From contig NZ_SSHJ01000003.1 in the NCBI RefSeq assembly GCF_005925345.1, positions 265,792 through 329,791 of the forward strand: a DNA stretch of 64,000 nt, in the 5' to 3' direction. The notes under the pieces are model-generated. The model worked only from the letters and a program-made list of their open reading frames with translations. It did no database searches and had not been told where the DNA came from. Each line of letters begins with the position of its first letter. Within the stretch, counting starts at the first letter, position 1. Shown here piece after piece: positions 34,767 through 43,831 of this stretch. This DNA comes from Pedobacter ureilyticus (GTDB taxonomy: Bacteria > Bacteroidota > Bacteroidia > Sphingobacteriales > Sphingobacteriaceae). The position numbers and the translations under genes are program-made.

Positions 34767-36920
34767 CTATTTATGGTTCTTAAGATATCGGTTCAGTAGT
34801 TTTTTAATTTCGGTCCAAACACTCGGGTTATATCCGGCTCTATTTAACACAAACCACATATTTGGAAGATGGAATTCGTCTTTTAATAGTTCTATTTCTG
34901 TAATGATTCTTTCTGCAGTTTTCCGACTATCGAGAATAATGAGATTTTGTGTTGCTAGGCTCATAAAGCTTAATGTCATGGAACCATCCTGAATAGATTG
35001 ATTATGTAATACACTCAAATCATAAGACTTCATCATTTCCTCGATTTCAATCCTGCTAGCCTTTTGGGTATAACGGGTATACTTAGGATCAGAGAGATTG
35101 ACGTAATCTTCTGTGCGTAATTGTGGTTGGGCGTCTCCTGTAGCATCAATAAACAATACCTTTCTGCCTTGCTTTTGGAATGCCTGAAATAAGTTGATCG
35201 AGTGGAAAAGATGTTCTTCAGAACGATTATAGGAACTGATTACGATACAGCCTTTATCTGTGAGCAGCCCTTTTAGATCCAGTTGTAAAGCCTCTTGCAA
35301 AAAGACAGTTTCTTTTTTTTCTTTGTTTCTGATAAAAGGAGTTGCAATGGCTATCGGAATCGTGCTGTTTTTTTCGATGGTATATACATCGTTTACTTTT
35401 GCCTTAATCATATGTACGATGTAAATGAGTACAATGGAGCCAAGCATCCCCAAAACTGCAGCTACGATGATAATGATTGAGCGAACTGGAGAAACGGGTG
35501 TTTTAGATGCTACCCCTGGCGTGATAATTTTGTGAAACGAGATTTTAGCTGATCGAGCTATTTCTGCTTCTATTCTCTTAGTATTTAAAAAATTATAATT
35601 ATTTTCATATAAATTGAATTCCCGGTTTAGAATTTCAAGTTGTTTTTCTTTTTCTGGTAGCCCCACAAATACTTTTTCCGAATCGGTAATGGTATTGGAA
35701 ATTTCATTGTATTTTACTTCGAGATTTTTTTCGGTATTTTTAACACTTTCTACTTGGTAATCGATCAGGTCATTTATCTTTTGATCTATAATTTTAACCT
35801 TTTCGTTTTCAGGTGTATAGGTAAGTAGTAAGTCTTTTTTCTCAGCCTGCAATTTTTTAATGCCCTTTACCATCTCGGTAGACAATAGATCATTAAAAGC
35901 TTCAAAATTAGGTGCGAGATCTAAAAAGCTTTTTTTTCCGTTTGAAATATAGCCGTTTAGCTTTTTAACGGCATCTAGGTTCATTTTAATATTCGTTTGC
36001 TGAATTTTTAGTTCGGCAATTTTGCGCAGATCCGTTTCGGTTTCTTGTTGGATGTTGATGATGTTGTTTTGATCTCGATATTGTTGAATATTATTTTCTG
36101 AATCCGAAAGTCTTCTTCTGGAAGAATCGATTTCTTCCTTTAGGAAATCAACAGTGGTATCTGCCGCTTTGAATTTATTTTCAATATACTCTCTGATGTA
36201 AGTTTCGGCCAGTTTGTTCACCAAAAGCGCTGCTTTTTCGGGGACATTGCTTTTATAGTTGATTCGAATAACCGGTACATCTTTGTCCACCGGCACGATA
36301 TCGAGATTTTTGACTACTTTATCGAGTATTTTCTGTTTACTTAAAAATTCAAACTCGTAGTTATCAATTATTTTTAATTCTTTTTTTGATTGGATAAAGG
36401 GCTGATTTAGTGTGATCAGAATCGTTCCACCTTTAATGACAAGCGGTTTCCCAAAACTACCGGCAATACCTTTTTTAGCAGAAGGGTAGTAAAACATAAA
36501 ATGTTTGTCAGAAAGAACGTTAAGCTGGTAGCGCTTGTCGTAACCCTCGGCTGATAGGAAACTCTTGATCTGTATTGGAGAATTTTGAAACAGCTCAACC
36601 GATAAAAGACTGCCTTTTCGGTAGATTTCTTTATTAAAAGGCAGCTGGGCAATGGTTTTTTCTAGCAGATTTTCAGATTTGAGTACTTCTACTTCCGTAG
36701 CAATCTTATTGGCCGTTGCAAACACATCAAAATCTTTGAACAAATTTGCACTAGGTACACCTTCTTGAATATCGGCTAACTTTAGCTTTGCTGTGCTCTC
36801 GTACATAGGCGTTACATAGCTCAGGTATTTTTTAGCCATCAAAACGGAGATCACCATAGCGAGTATAATGATGGGGAGTCCTCTCAAAAATGGTCTTAGT
36901 ATGCGGATATTCTCGTTCAT
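34767..36920 (-). CDS. Polysaccharide co-polymerase (Wzz/Wzc-like) with degenerate tyrosine-kinase domain
   Basis: 717 residues. N-terminal Wzz domain with a TM near residues 12-30 (PIIILAMVISVLMAKKYL), a long coiled coil (about 240-420), a second TM near 480-505 and a cytoplasmic tail of about 200 residues. The tail is the place of the BY-kinase of Wzc/CapB. It keeps a Walker B-like VLFIDATGD, but where GEGKT/S should be it reads SYNRSEEHLFHSIN, so the phosphate loop is lost. The Tyr-rich C-terminal cluster is also missing (tail RYLKNHK). It probably works as a scaffold with Wza but not as a kinase. Confidence 0.85.
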   Translation of the reverse strand: MNENIRILRPFLRGLPIIILAMVISVLMAKKYLSYVTPMYESTAKLKLADIQEGVPSANLFKDFDVFATANKIATEVEVLKSENLLEKTIAQLPFNKEIYRKGSLLSVELFQNSPIQIKSFLSAEGYDKRYQLNVLSDKHFMFYYPSAKKGIAGSFGKPLVIKGGTILITLNQPFIQSKKELKIIDNYEFEFLSKQKILDKVVKNLDIVPVDKDVPVIRINYKSNVPEKAALLVNKLAETYIREYIENKFKAADTTVDFLKEEIDSSRRRLSDSENNIQQYRDQNNIINIQQETETDLRKIAELKIQQTNIKMNLDAVKKLNGYISNGKKSFLDLAPNFEAFNDLLSTEMVKGIKKLQAEKKDLLLTYTPENEKVKIIDQKINDLIDYQVESVKNTEKNLEVKYNEISNTITDSEKVFVGLPEKEKQLEILNREFNLYENNYNFLNTKRIEAEIARSAKISFHKIITPGVASKTPVSPVRSIIIIVAAVLGMLGSIVLIYIVHMIKAKVNDVYTIEKNSTIPIAIATPFIRNKEKKETVFLQEALQLDLKGLLTDKGCIVISSYNRSEEHLFHSINLFQAFQKQGRKVLFIDATGDAQPQLRTEDYVNLSDPKYTRYTQKASRIEIEEMMKSYDLSVLHNQSIQDGSMTLSFMSLATQNLIILDSRKTAERIITEIELLKDEFHLPNMWFVLNRAGYNPSVWTEIKKLLNRYLKNHK

Positions 36921-36931
36921 TGCCGTGATAT

Positions 36932-37660
36932 TTAAAATAGTTTCATGATTATTGCAGCAGTACTTATGGCAGATGTTAACGGTACGATGGAAGCAACCCT
37001 TTTATCGAAATCTTTATTTTTTTTGGAAGGAACAATTACAATGTCTCCTGGATGCAAGAGGATATTGGTATTCAAAATATCTTTCGATTTGGTTAAATCA
37101 AGGTTTGTGATGCTAACCTCATCGTCTTGCTGCCGTACAATTTTAATCGATTTCAGGTTGGCATAGAAGTCAAACCCACCGGTTTTACTGATCATTTCCA
37201 AAAGACTAACATGGTCTTTATCCACTTGAATGGTGTTCGGATTTCGAACCTCTCCTAATAAAGTAACCTCTTTGTTAAGAACTTTTACATCGACGATAGG
37301 ATTTACAAGCCATTTTTTGAGTTGAATTTTCAAATAGTCTTTTAATTGGGGTATTGTTTTTCCTGCTACTGCCGTTGTACCAATCTTTGGAATTTCTATA
37401 TTACCGTTGACATCTACTAAAAGCCATTTTCCATACACCTCGTTCGAATTATAAATGCCATAGGTAGAACCAACGCTCAAATCATCTTCTCCCCAAACCG
37501 AAATAGAAATTTTATCGTCTTTTCTGATTTTGTACTGGTAATCGGAATCATAAGCAAAGGTGCTCGTATCTTTTACATTCCCCTCCTGAACTAACAGATT
37601 TTGGGTTTTACATGAGGTAAAAAATAAAACAATAAAGAGGTAACCAACTATCGTTTTCAT
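36932..37660 (-). CDS. wza: Polysaccharide export lipoprotein (Wza-like)
   Basis: 242 residues. Signal peptide ending FFTSC gives a lipobox, so the protein is an outer membrane lipoprotein. The Poly_export domain reads YKIRKDDKISISVWGEDDLSVG, and an SLBB domain reads EVTLLGEVRNPNTIQVDKDHVSLLEMISKTGGF. It should form the outer membrane pore for EPS export, coupled to the Wzc-like protein 11 bp downstream. Confidence 0.92.
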   Translation of the reverse strand: MKTIVGYLFIVLFFTSCKTQNLLVQEGNVKDTSTFAYDSDYQYKIRKDDKISISVWGEDDLSVGSTYGIYNSNEVYGKWLLVDVNGNIEIPKIGTTAVAGKTIPQLKDYLKIQLKKWLVNPIVDVKVLNKEVTLLGEVRNPNTIQVDKDHVSLLEMISKTGGFDFYANLKSIKIVRQQDDEVSITNLDLTKSKDILNTNILLHPGDIVIVPSKKNKDFDKRVASIVPLTSAISTAAIIMKLF

Positions 37661-37680
37661 GATTTAGGAGTTTTAGTTAG

Positions 37681-38115
37681 TTAAAAAAGTGACAATAGTC
37701 GTTGGATAATATTAGGATTAGATTTCCGGAGTTCTTCTTTTACCCGCGCTACCTTATCAATTAATTGTATGATCTTGCTACAGGCATCATTACCCTTTAT
37801 GACATAGTCGAAAGCTCCATATTTCAGGGCATCAACAGCTGTTTTGATGTCGTCCTGACCGGAAACCATAATCACATAGATATTCGGATTATAACGTTTG
37901 ATTTTTTTTAAGACCTCAAAGCCGGTAATATCCTCCATATTGTGGTCCAGAAAAATGATATCTGGATTTTGATGAAGGTTCTGGATGCAATCATTACCGT
38001 TATCATAAAATGTAATGTCGTTGTAGAGGCTGTTTCTTAAATGCTGCTCGTACACATTTGCACAAAATGTGTCGTCATCTACGATGAAAATTTTGAATTG
38101 AATTTGATTTTCCAT
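37681..38115 (-). CDS. Single-domain response regulator
   Basis: 144 residues, only a receiver domain: FKIFIVDDDTFCANVYEQHL (acidic pocket), DIIFLDHNMEDITGFEVLKKI (phosphorylated Asp in LDH), VIMVSGQDDIKTAVDAL and FDYVIKGNDA. There is no output domain. It stands first in the EPS transcript and could receive phosphate from the hybrid kinase next door (Hpt) or act as a phosphate sink. It lies 20 bp upstream of wza. Confidence 0.88.
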   Translation of the reverse strand: MENQIQFKIFIVDDDTFCANVYEQHLRNSLYNDITFYDNGNDCIQNLHQNPDIIFLDHNMEDITGFEVLKKIKRYNPNIYVIMVSGQDDIKTAVDALKYGAFDYVIKGNDACSKIIQLIDKVARVKEELRKSNPNIIQRLLSLF

Positions 38116-38140
38116 GATTGTTATTTTTTTCTGGTTTGCT

Positions 38141-38156
38141 TGCTAAAGTCAGACCA
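38141..38156 (-). promoter_or_regulatory. Candidate sigma-54 (-24/-12) promoter of the EPS operon
   Basis: Minus strand: TGGTCTGACTTTAGCA. The invariant GG and GC are 10 bases apart, as the sigma-54 consensus TGGCAC-N5-TTGCA needs, though positions between are not all standard. It is 26 bp ahead of the response regulator ATG. This is the only EPS gap big enough for a promoter, and the operon behind encodes an NtrC-type activator. Confidence 0.5.
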
Positions 38157-38207
38157 TAAATATATCTATCAGAAAATCAATTAGTTGTGTTTTTTTTATT
38201 GTTGTTG

Positions 38208-38254
38208 CTTTCCATATATTGGAAAGTATTCCATGGAAATGGCTTTATTCCATG
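38208..38254. promoter_or_regulatory. Cluster of TTCCA/TGGAA palindromes, candidate activator sites
   Basis: CTTTCCA-TATAT-TGGAAAG (38208-38226) is a perfect palindrome with 7-bp arms. TTCCATGGAA (38229-38238) is a second palindrome, and TTCCATG follows at 38248. All three lie just after the histidine kinase stop and 60-100 bp upstream of the sigma-54-like promoter, where enhancer sites of NtrC-type activators normally sit. Confidence 0.5.
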
Positions 38255-41200
38255 CCTAATTCTTGTTTAAGTTCTTTTATGATAGGAAGTAGGTGTTTTT
38301 TGATATTGGCATATAAATGCTCACAATCCAGTGGGGTATTGTTGTTTTCTTTGGCTATTAATTCAAGTGTTTTTACATCATCAATAATTGCCGTTATTCC
38401 AACACTTTCTATACTGGGTTTTACTTTATGAATCAAGCGACTTACTTCTGGCAAGTTGCCTGCCTCGAAGGCCATATCAATTTTTTGAAGCGTCTCAGTC
38501 ATTTGTGTGATAAAAATGCGGATCATTTTTTTGACAAAATCCTCGTTTCCCCGACTTAATATTTTAATATTAGTGAGATCATAACCTTTCTCTGAAGGAT
38601 GATCTACCGTGTTAAAGAAATGAGATTTTTCTCCCGAAAAATTGTTTAAAGTATATTTTGCAATGGTTTCAATCAATACGCTTTCTTCGAAAGGCTTTGT
38701 TACATAATCATTCATGCCTGCCTCCTTGCATTTGTCAATCTCGCTTTTAAAAGCATTCGCTGTAACCGCAATTATAGGGATGTTCAATTTGAGCTGATTG
38801 CGAATTTTCTTTGTTGCCTCAATTCCATCCATTCCCGGCATCTGAACGTCCATCAAAACAATATCGAATTCAGGGTTTTTGAGTATTTCCAGAGCTTCAT
38901 TTCCATCACACGCTTCGGTTACAACAGCATTAAAATAGTTTAGCGAATTAATTGCCACCAATCGATTAATAGGATTGTCCTCTACCAATAGAATACGAAC
39001 CCCATTAATGTCTACATTGATCTCTCGATCTTCTTTTACCGCATTTATGATATTTCCTTTTGGGAATAAAACCCGAATATGGATTGTTGTACCAACATCT
39101 CTAGTGCTTTCTACGTCTATTTCCCCATTCATCAGGTTTACTAATTCTTTTGTGATGGCCATACCCAACCCAGTACCTCCAAATTTTCGGGTAACGGCTC
39201 TGTCTTCCTGAGTAAATTTGCTGAATATCTTTTTTGTAAATGCCTGATCCATTCCAACTCCTGTATCGCTAATGGTAAGGTGTAGCTTTTGGCCACTCGG
39301 CGTTTCCTCCTCCAACTTGCAACTCAGTATGATCTTGCCTTTTTGTGTAAACTTTAGCGCATTTCCAATTAGATTAAACAAAACCTGTTCCACTCGTAAG
39401 GCATCACCAATTACTACTGGTTGTATCTTTTCATCCATAAAAAACGAAAGACGCAAGCCTTTTTGTTTGGCTATCGGTTTCATTACCCGAATTACTTTAT
39501 CCAAAGAATCTTTAAGGATAAAGTCTTTGTTTTCTAACGCTATTTCTCCGGCTTCAATTTTCGAAATATCCAAGATATTATTAATGATATCCAGAAGGTG
39601 CTTGGAGGCAATCTTACAGTTTTCGACGCAAGAATTTTGTTTTTCAGTAAGAGGCTCCCTGTTCAATTCGCGAATGAAACCAATGATGGCGTTAAGCGGT
39701 GTACGCATTTCATGGCTCATATTGGCCAGAAATACTTCTTTTGCTTTTGAGGCTTCTAGGGCCTTTAATTTTTGACTTTGCAGTTCTAGTTCCAGTTCTT
39801 TCTGCGCAGTGATGTCAAGATGAATACCTATAGAACCAGTCAGGTTACCGTTGTCATCATAATTTGGTGCTCCTCCAATAGCCCACCATCTCAGTTCCCC
39901 TCTTTTATTCTTTATAGGAATTTGATAAACATCTGATAAACCTTTTTTACGAAGCGCCATTTTTTCTTCTATGGCCTTGATATTCTCACCGAAGACGAAT
40001 AAATCGGCAGGTCTTTTTCCGATAAGTTCCGAGATTTCGTAGCCTGACATACTGGCAAAGCTATTATTGGCAAATTGAACGGTCTCATTGATATCTACTT
40101 CTAACAATCCCAAATTCATGTTGGCAATAATGTTGCGATACTTCTCTTCCTGAAACCTTAATCTTGTCTCGTTCTCTTTTCGCTCTGAAATATCCCGAAT
40201 GAATGAACAGAAAAACCGTTCGCCATTTTGTTCCAGGGGTACTACCGAAAGTTCAACAGGAAACCGGACACCAAACTTATTAACCGTTTCTATTTCAAGT
40301 TGGGCACTTAAATTGTCTTCAGTAACTGTTTTTACATAGTGCTCCATACTTTTCATATAGGCCCCTAAATCGTTACTAGGAATGATTTTTTTTATCAGTG
40401 TCTCTCCAATAACTTCCTCCCGGTTCCAACCAAAAATAGTTTCGGCCTGTTTATTCCAAAAGGTAATCTTTCCGTGAGCATCTACCGTTATGATGGCATT
40501 AAAGGAAGAATTCATAATGATCCTGTTGAATTCCTCGCTTTGTTTTAGTAAATTCTGATATTGTGTTTTCTCGGTAACATCCCTAAACTTCCATAAGTGG
40601 CCAATAGCTTCCTCTTCGATAAAGATTGGGATGTAATCTCTTTCAAAAAAGCAATTGTCTACTGTTTCCAATAGTTCGCCAATCACTAATGTGTTTTCTT
40701 TTACGATAGCATCAACTCTTTCAAGATACTGGTCCTGGTTTTTAAACAACACTTTAGATTCGTGGAAAATACGGGAATGGTCTGAGCCGACCAGTTTCTG
40801 AGGAGTCAAGCCAATTTTTCGCATTTCACAGAAATACTGATTGATAAACAGTATTTTGCCATAATTATCTACAACCAAAATGCCCGATCTTAAATGCTCA
40901 AGTAACGCTTTTAAGAGTTCTACGGTTTGGTGTAGTTTTTTTTCGATGTTCTTCCGCTCGTTAATTTGTTTACCTATATAGTTGGTTACATATAAAAGAT
41001 CCTCTTTTTCATTGTCGCCTATTACATTATAGTTACTGTCCAGCTCTTCAATGCTGGTATAGAGATTAGAAATCGATTTCTGTTTTAGCGCATATTCCTT
41101 TTTTAGATCGCTGTTGATCTGATGATATTCTTCCTCACTTACCGTAAAGGCATGTTCAAGTAAGTCTTTATCTCTTTCAAAAGAGTAATACGATTCGTTA

Positions 41201-41295
41201 ACGGAATTGATAAATGCCTCAAAATCTTGATTATTAAGTTGTTCGACCGTAAGGTGCTTTTTTATCTGCCGCTGTAATAATTTATGGATCTCCAT
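38245..41295 (-). CDS. Hybrid sensor histidine kinase with PAS domains, receiver and Hpt
   Basis: 1016 residues, no membrane segments, so probably cytosolic. The N-terminal 90 residues look coiled coil. Four PAS-type modules follow (about 115-500; for example NRIIMNSSFNAIITVDAHGKITFWNKQAE). HisKA with H-box FLANMSHEMRTPLNAIIGF (His near 527), HATPase with DTGVGM and GGTGLGMAIT, a receiver (LLVEDNPINR, DIVLMDVQMPG near 814), and a C-terminal Hpt (LIHKVKPSIESVG near 953). A full phosphorelay in one chain. It starts 3 bp after FIST and likely passes phosphate to the single-domain receiver or the sigma-54 activator. Confidence 0.92.
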   Translation of the reverse strand: MEIHKLLQRQIKKHLTVEQLNNQDFEAFINSVNESYYSFERDKDLLEHAFTVSEEEYHQINSDLKKEYALKQKSISNLYTSIEELDSNYNVIGDNEKEDLLYVTNYIGKQINERKNIEKKLHQTVELLKALLEHLRSGILVVDNYGKILFINQYFCEMRKIGLTPQKLVGSDHSRIFHESKVLFKNQDQYLERVDAIVKENTLVIGELLETVDNCFFERDYIPIFIEEEAIGHLWKFRDVTEKTQYQNLLKQSEEFNRIIMNSSFNAIITVDAHGKITFWNKQAETIFGWNREEVIGETLIKKIIPSNDLGAYMKSMEHYVKTVTEDNLSAQLEIETVNKFGVRFPVELSVVPLEQNGERFFCSFIRDISERKENETRLRFQEEKYRNIIANMNLGLLEVDINETVQFANNSFASMSGYEISELIGKRPADLFVFGENIKAIEEKMALRKKGLSDVYQIPIKNKRGELRWWAIGGAPNYDDNGNLTGSIGIHLDITAQKELELELQSQKLKALEASKAKEVFLANMSHEMRTPLNAIIGFIRELNREPLTEKQNSCVENCKIASKHLLDIINNILDISKIEAGEIALENKDFILKDSLDKVIRVMKPIAKQKGLRLSFFMDEKIQPVVIGDALRVEQVLFNLIGNALKFTQKGKIILSCKLEEETPSGQKLHLTISDTGVGMDQAFTKKIFSKFTQEDRAVTRKFGGTGLGMAITKELVNLMNGEIDVESTRDVGTTIHIRVLFPKGNIINAVKEDREINVDINGVRILLVEDNPINRLVAINSLNYFNAVVTEACDGNEALEILKNPEFDIVLMDVQMPGMDGIEATKKIRNQLKLNIPIIAVTANAFKSEIDKCKEAGMNDYVTKPFEESVLIETIAKYTLNNFSGEKSHFFNTVDHPSEKGYDLTNIKILSRGNEDFVKKMIRIFITQMTETLQKIDMAFEAGNLPEVSRLIHKVKPSIESVGITAIIDDVKTLELIAKENNNTPLDCEHLYANIKKHLLPIIKELKQELGME

Positions 41296-41297
41296 AG

Positions 41298-42440
41298 CTA
41301 ATCGATTTCACTTAAACAGGTAATGGTCATGGTTTGGTTGTGCAGCACACAGTCTTCCATTGGTCTTAATGGCGATAGTTCGCCGTAAGAATAAAATCCA
41401 GAGATGATGGTTTCTTCACCTAAAATTTCCGAAACGACTTCAATTTCTTCTTCAGTCCTGTTGTCCAAAACCAATTTACGTCCCACACAACTAATCAGTA
41501 ATGCCAGTTTTGGCTTAAAGTTGTTCATCTCCAGGCAGGCCGAAGCTGCTTGGCTTGCCGCATCAATCAATCGGTCGAAATTAGAACGCATGAAGCGAAC
41601 CCTGCTGCCTTCGGGTATGTCTCCAGCAAATACCATGGACTGATTTTCTTCATCTATAGACAGTATGGTTCTTACAATTGGTTTGGATTCCTTTTCAGAG
41701 TGGATCGATAGCGGAAATAATAAAGCCGATCCTGGAAGTTTTTCACTGTATTTTCCCAAGTAGCTCTTATAAAGCTCTAACACGTTTTTCCCATCTATCT
41801 TGTACAATATATTGCCAGATGCTTTGGTAACGATCCTTTCCAGTCCAAAACTTTCCCATCCGCCCATTGAGCCGTGTGATACTTGTAACTGATTACCGTA
41901 AAAGCCAATACCTACGATACTCCCCGACTTAGGAAGTTGGTTCAGTCCCACTACTGTTTCGTTAAAATTGGTGCCGTCTCCGGCCAGACCTCCAGTAACA
42001 AGTATATTAGCCCCTTTGAAAGCATTTATACCTTTTACCAATTCGCTGCCATTAACGATTCCTCCATCCGAAAAGACCATTACCAGTTTCAATTCGCTCT
42101 TGGGGAACTTTTTGATTAGCGCTGCACCGGCGTCAAAACTGGAATTAAATTCTTTACCATTCACTTTAAATGTTTTTACAAGCGTTGTTGTAAAAGTAAT
42201 TGCAATTAATGAAATTGAATTATTAAAAACTGTATCATGATAGATTTCTCCAGCCGATGAACATAATACTAACGTGGCATTAGGGAACTTTTCCTTTATC
42301 TTCTTAAAATTGGATTTATTGGTCACCAAATCTTTTAAACCAAAGCCTATAACAAGTTCAGCTTCGTCGTATAGCAGTCCATCTGTATTTATCTCCCTGC
42401 AAAAAGAATTACGCTCAAACAAAAAAGAAGCTATTTTCAT
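41298..42440 (-). CDS. FIST domain sensor protein
   Basis: 380 residues. FIST_N (about 1-215: ELVIGFGLKDLVTNK, LVLCSSAGEIYHD, FSDGGIVNGSELVKGIN, VTGGLAGDGTNFNETVVG) followed by FIST_C (about 220-375: RIVTKASGNILYKIDGKNVLELYKSYLG, LALLISCVGRKLVLDNR and ISGFYSYGELSP). FIST domains are known input modules that bind small ligands and occur with signalling genes. Its start shares a base with the stop of the activator gene, so it is translationally coupled. Expected as the sensor for the hybrid kinase. Confidence 0.9.
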   Translation of the reverse strand: MKIASFLFERNSFCREINTDGLLYDEAELVIGFGLKDLVTNKSNFKKIKEKFPNATLVLCSSAGEIYHDTVFNNSISLIAITFTTTLVKTFKVNGKEFNSSFDAGAALIKKFPKSELKLVMVFSDGGIVNGSELVKGINAFKGANILVTGGLAGDGTNFNETVVGLNQLPKSGSIVGIGFYGNQLQVSHGSMGGWESFGLERIVTKASGNILYKIDGKNVLELYKSYLGKYSEKLPGSALLFPLSIHSEKESKPIVRTILSIDEENQSMVFAGDIPEGSRVRFMRSNFDRLIDAASQAASACLEMNNFKPKLALLISCVGRKLVLDNRTEEEIEVVSEILGEETIISGFYSYGELSPLRPMEDCVLHNQTMTITCLSEID

Positions 42441-43795
42441 TACGGTATATTTTTTAGTTGAACTGACTGAATTAAATTATAGATGGTTGACTTTCCGATA
42501 TCAAGCTGTTTTGCTGTTTTAAGTACATCATTCTTATTTTGTTTAAGAAAATGGATAATGATTTCTGAAGTATATTCTTTAAGCGTTTTGGATTCTGATA
42601 AAAAGAAATCGGTTTCTTTCAGACTGTTGAAAGTCAGGTTTTCTTCTGAAATCTGCTGGTCATCACACATCACACAGGCCAGGTCTATCACCGACTTCAA
42701 TTCCCTAACATTTCCTGGAAACGAATACTTTAATAATTTAGCTTGTGCGCTCTTCGTTAGCCCTATTGCTTTCATTTTGTTTTCTTTGGTAAACAGATCG
42801 ATGAAGTGTTTGGTTAGCAGTAAAACATCATTGCCTCTATCTCTTAAGGGTGGTAATTCAACGGGTAATCCAATAACGCGATAATAAAGATCTTCTCTAA
42901 AATTCCCTTTTAATACCTCTTGTCTTAAATCTTTATGGGTAGCAATAATCAGTCTTACATTCAACTTGATTTTGGTAGTTCCTCCTATGCGGGTTACTTC
43001 CCGTTCCTGTAACACCCGTAATAGTTTACTTTGAAGACTTAAATCCAGTTCTGCTATTTCGTCTAAAAATATTGTTCCTCCTTCTGCCTGTTCAAATTTG
43101 CCAATTGTACGGTTATCGGCACCAGTAAAGGCACCCTTTTCGTGCCCGAAAAATTCACTTTCCACTAAATCTCGGGGTATTGCGGCCATATTAACAGCAA
43201 CAAAAGGTTTGTTTTTTCGCTCCGAATTATAATGGATTGCCTTTGCCACCACTTCTTTTCCTGTCCCGGTTTCGCCAGATATTGAAACCGTTATATTCGA
43301 TTGAATAGCTTTTTCAATCTTCTTAAAAACGTCTTTAATGGCATCACTTTGGCCGATAATGGTATTCTCAAAACTAAACTTCTGCTCCAGCTTTTCTTTC
43401 AATTCTTCAACTTGGTTTTGTAAGCTGAGCGTTTCTCTAATTTTGATTATGGAATTCCATAAAAGATCTTTGGTATTATTGTTTTTAACGAGATAATCTT
43501 TGGCTCCAGCCTTTAAACAATTAACAGCTACTTCAATATCTTCTTGCCCACTAATCATAATTACGGCAATAGTGTTATTTACCTGTAATATTTTTTTTAA
43601 GAGCATATCTCCTGAAATATCCGGTAATCCAAAATCAAGGCAAATTATATCTGGTTTTAAGTACAGTTTTTCTAGACATTCTTTTCCGGTTTGAAAAAGT
43701 TTAATATCATAATCAGGATTCAATGTTAAATGGAACTTTATGGCTTCTCCAAAAAACGGATCATCTTCTACTAAAAATATTTTAAGAGCCTGCAT
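42440..43795 (-). CDS. NtrC-family sigma-54-dependent response regulator
   Basis: About 451 residues from ATG 43795 (MQALKIFLVEDDPFFGEA), preferred over a TTG 12 codons upstream (43831). Receiver with LVEDDPFF, the phosphorylated Asp in IICLDFGLPDISGD and KAGAKDYLVKNN. The AAA+ domain has GETGTGKEVVAKAIH (Walker A), GAFTGAD (GAFTGA loop for sigma-54 contact), GTIFLDEIAELD (Walker B) and a Fis-like HTH at the end (KTAKQLDIGKSTIYNLI). It activates sigma-54 holoenzyme, fitting the -24/-12-like site ahead of the export operon. A TAAGTTTG box at 43956-43963 (minus) may be its own promoter. Confidence 0.94.
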   Translation of the reverse strand: MQALKIFLVEDDPFFGEAIKFHLTLNPDYDIKLFQTGKECLEKLYLKPDIICLDFGLPDISGDMLLKKILQVNNTIAVIMISGQEDIEVAVNCLKAGAKDYLVKNNNTKDLLWNSIIKIRETLSLQNQVEELKEKLEQKFSFENTIIGQSDAIKDVFKKIEKAIQSNITVSISGETGTGKEVVAKAIHYNSERKNKPFVAVNMAAIPRDLVESEFFGHEKGAFTGADNRTIGKFEQAEGGTIFLDEIAELDLSLQSKLLRVLQEREVTRIGGTTKIKLNVRLIIATHKDLRQEVLKGNFREDLYYRVIGLPVELPPLRDRGNDVLLLTKHFIDLFTKENKMKAIGLTKSAQAKLLKYSFPGNVRELKSVIDLACVMCDDQQISEENLTFNSLKETDFFLSESKTLKEYTSEIIIHFLKQNKNDVLKTAKQLDIGKSTIYNLIQSVQLKNIP

Positions 43796-43831
43796 AGATT
43801 GTTGTTTAAGAAGTGGGTTACTTGACAACAA

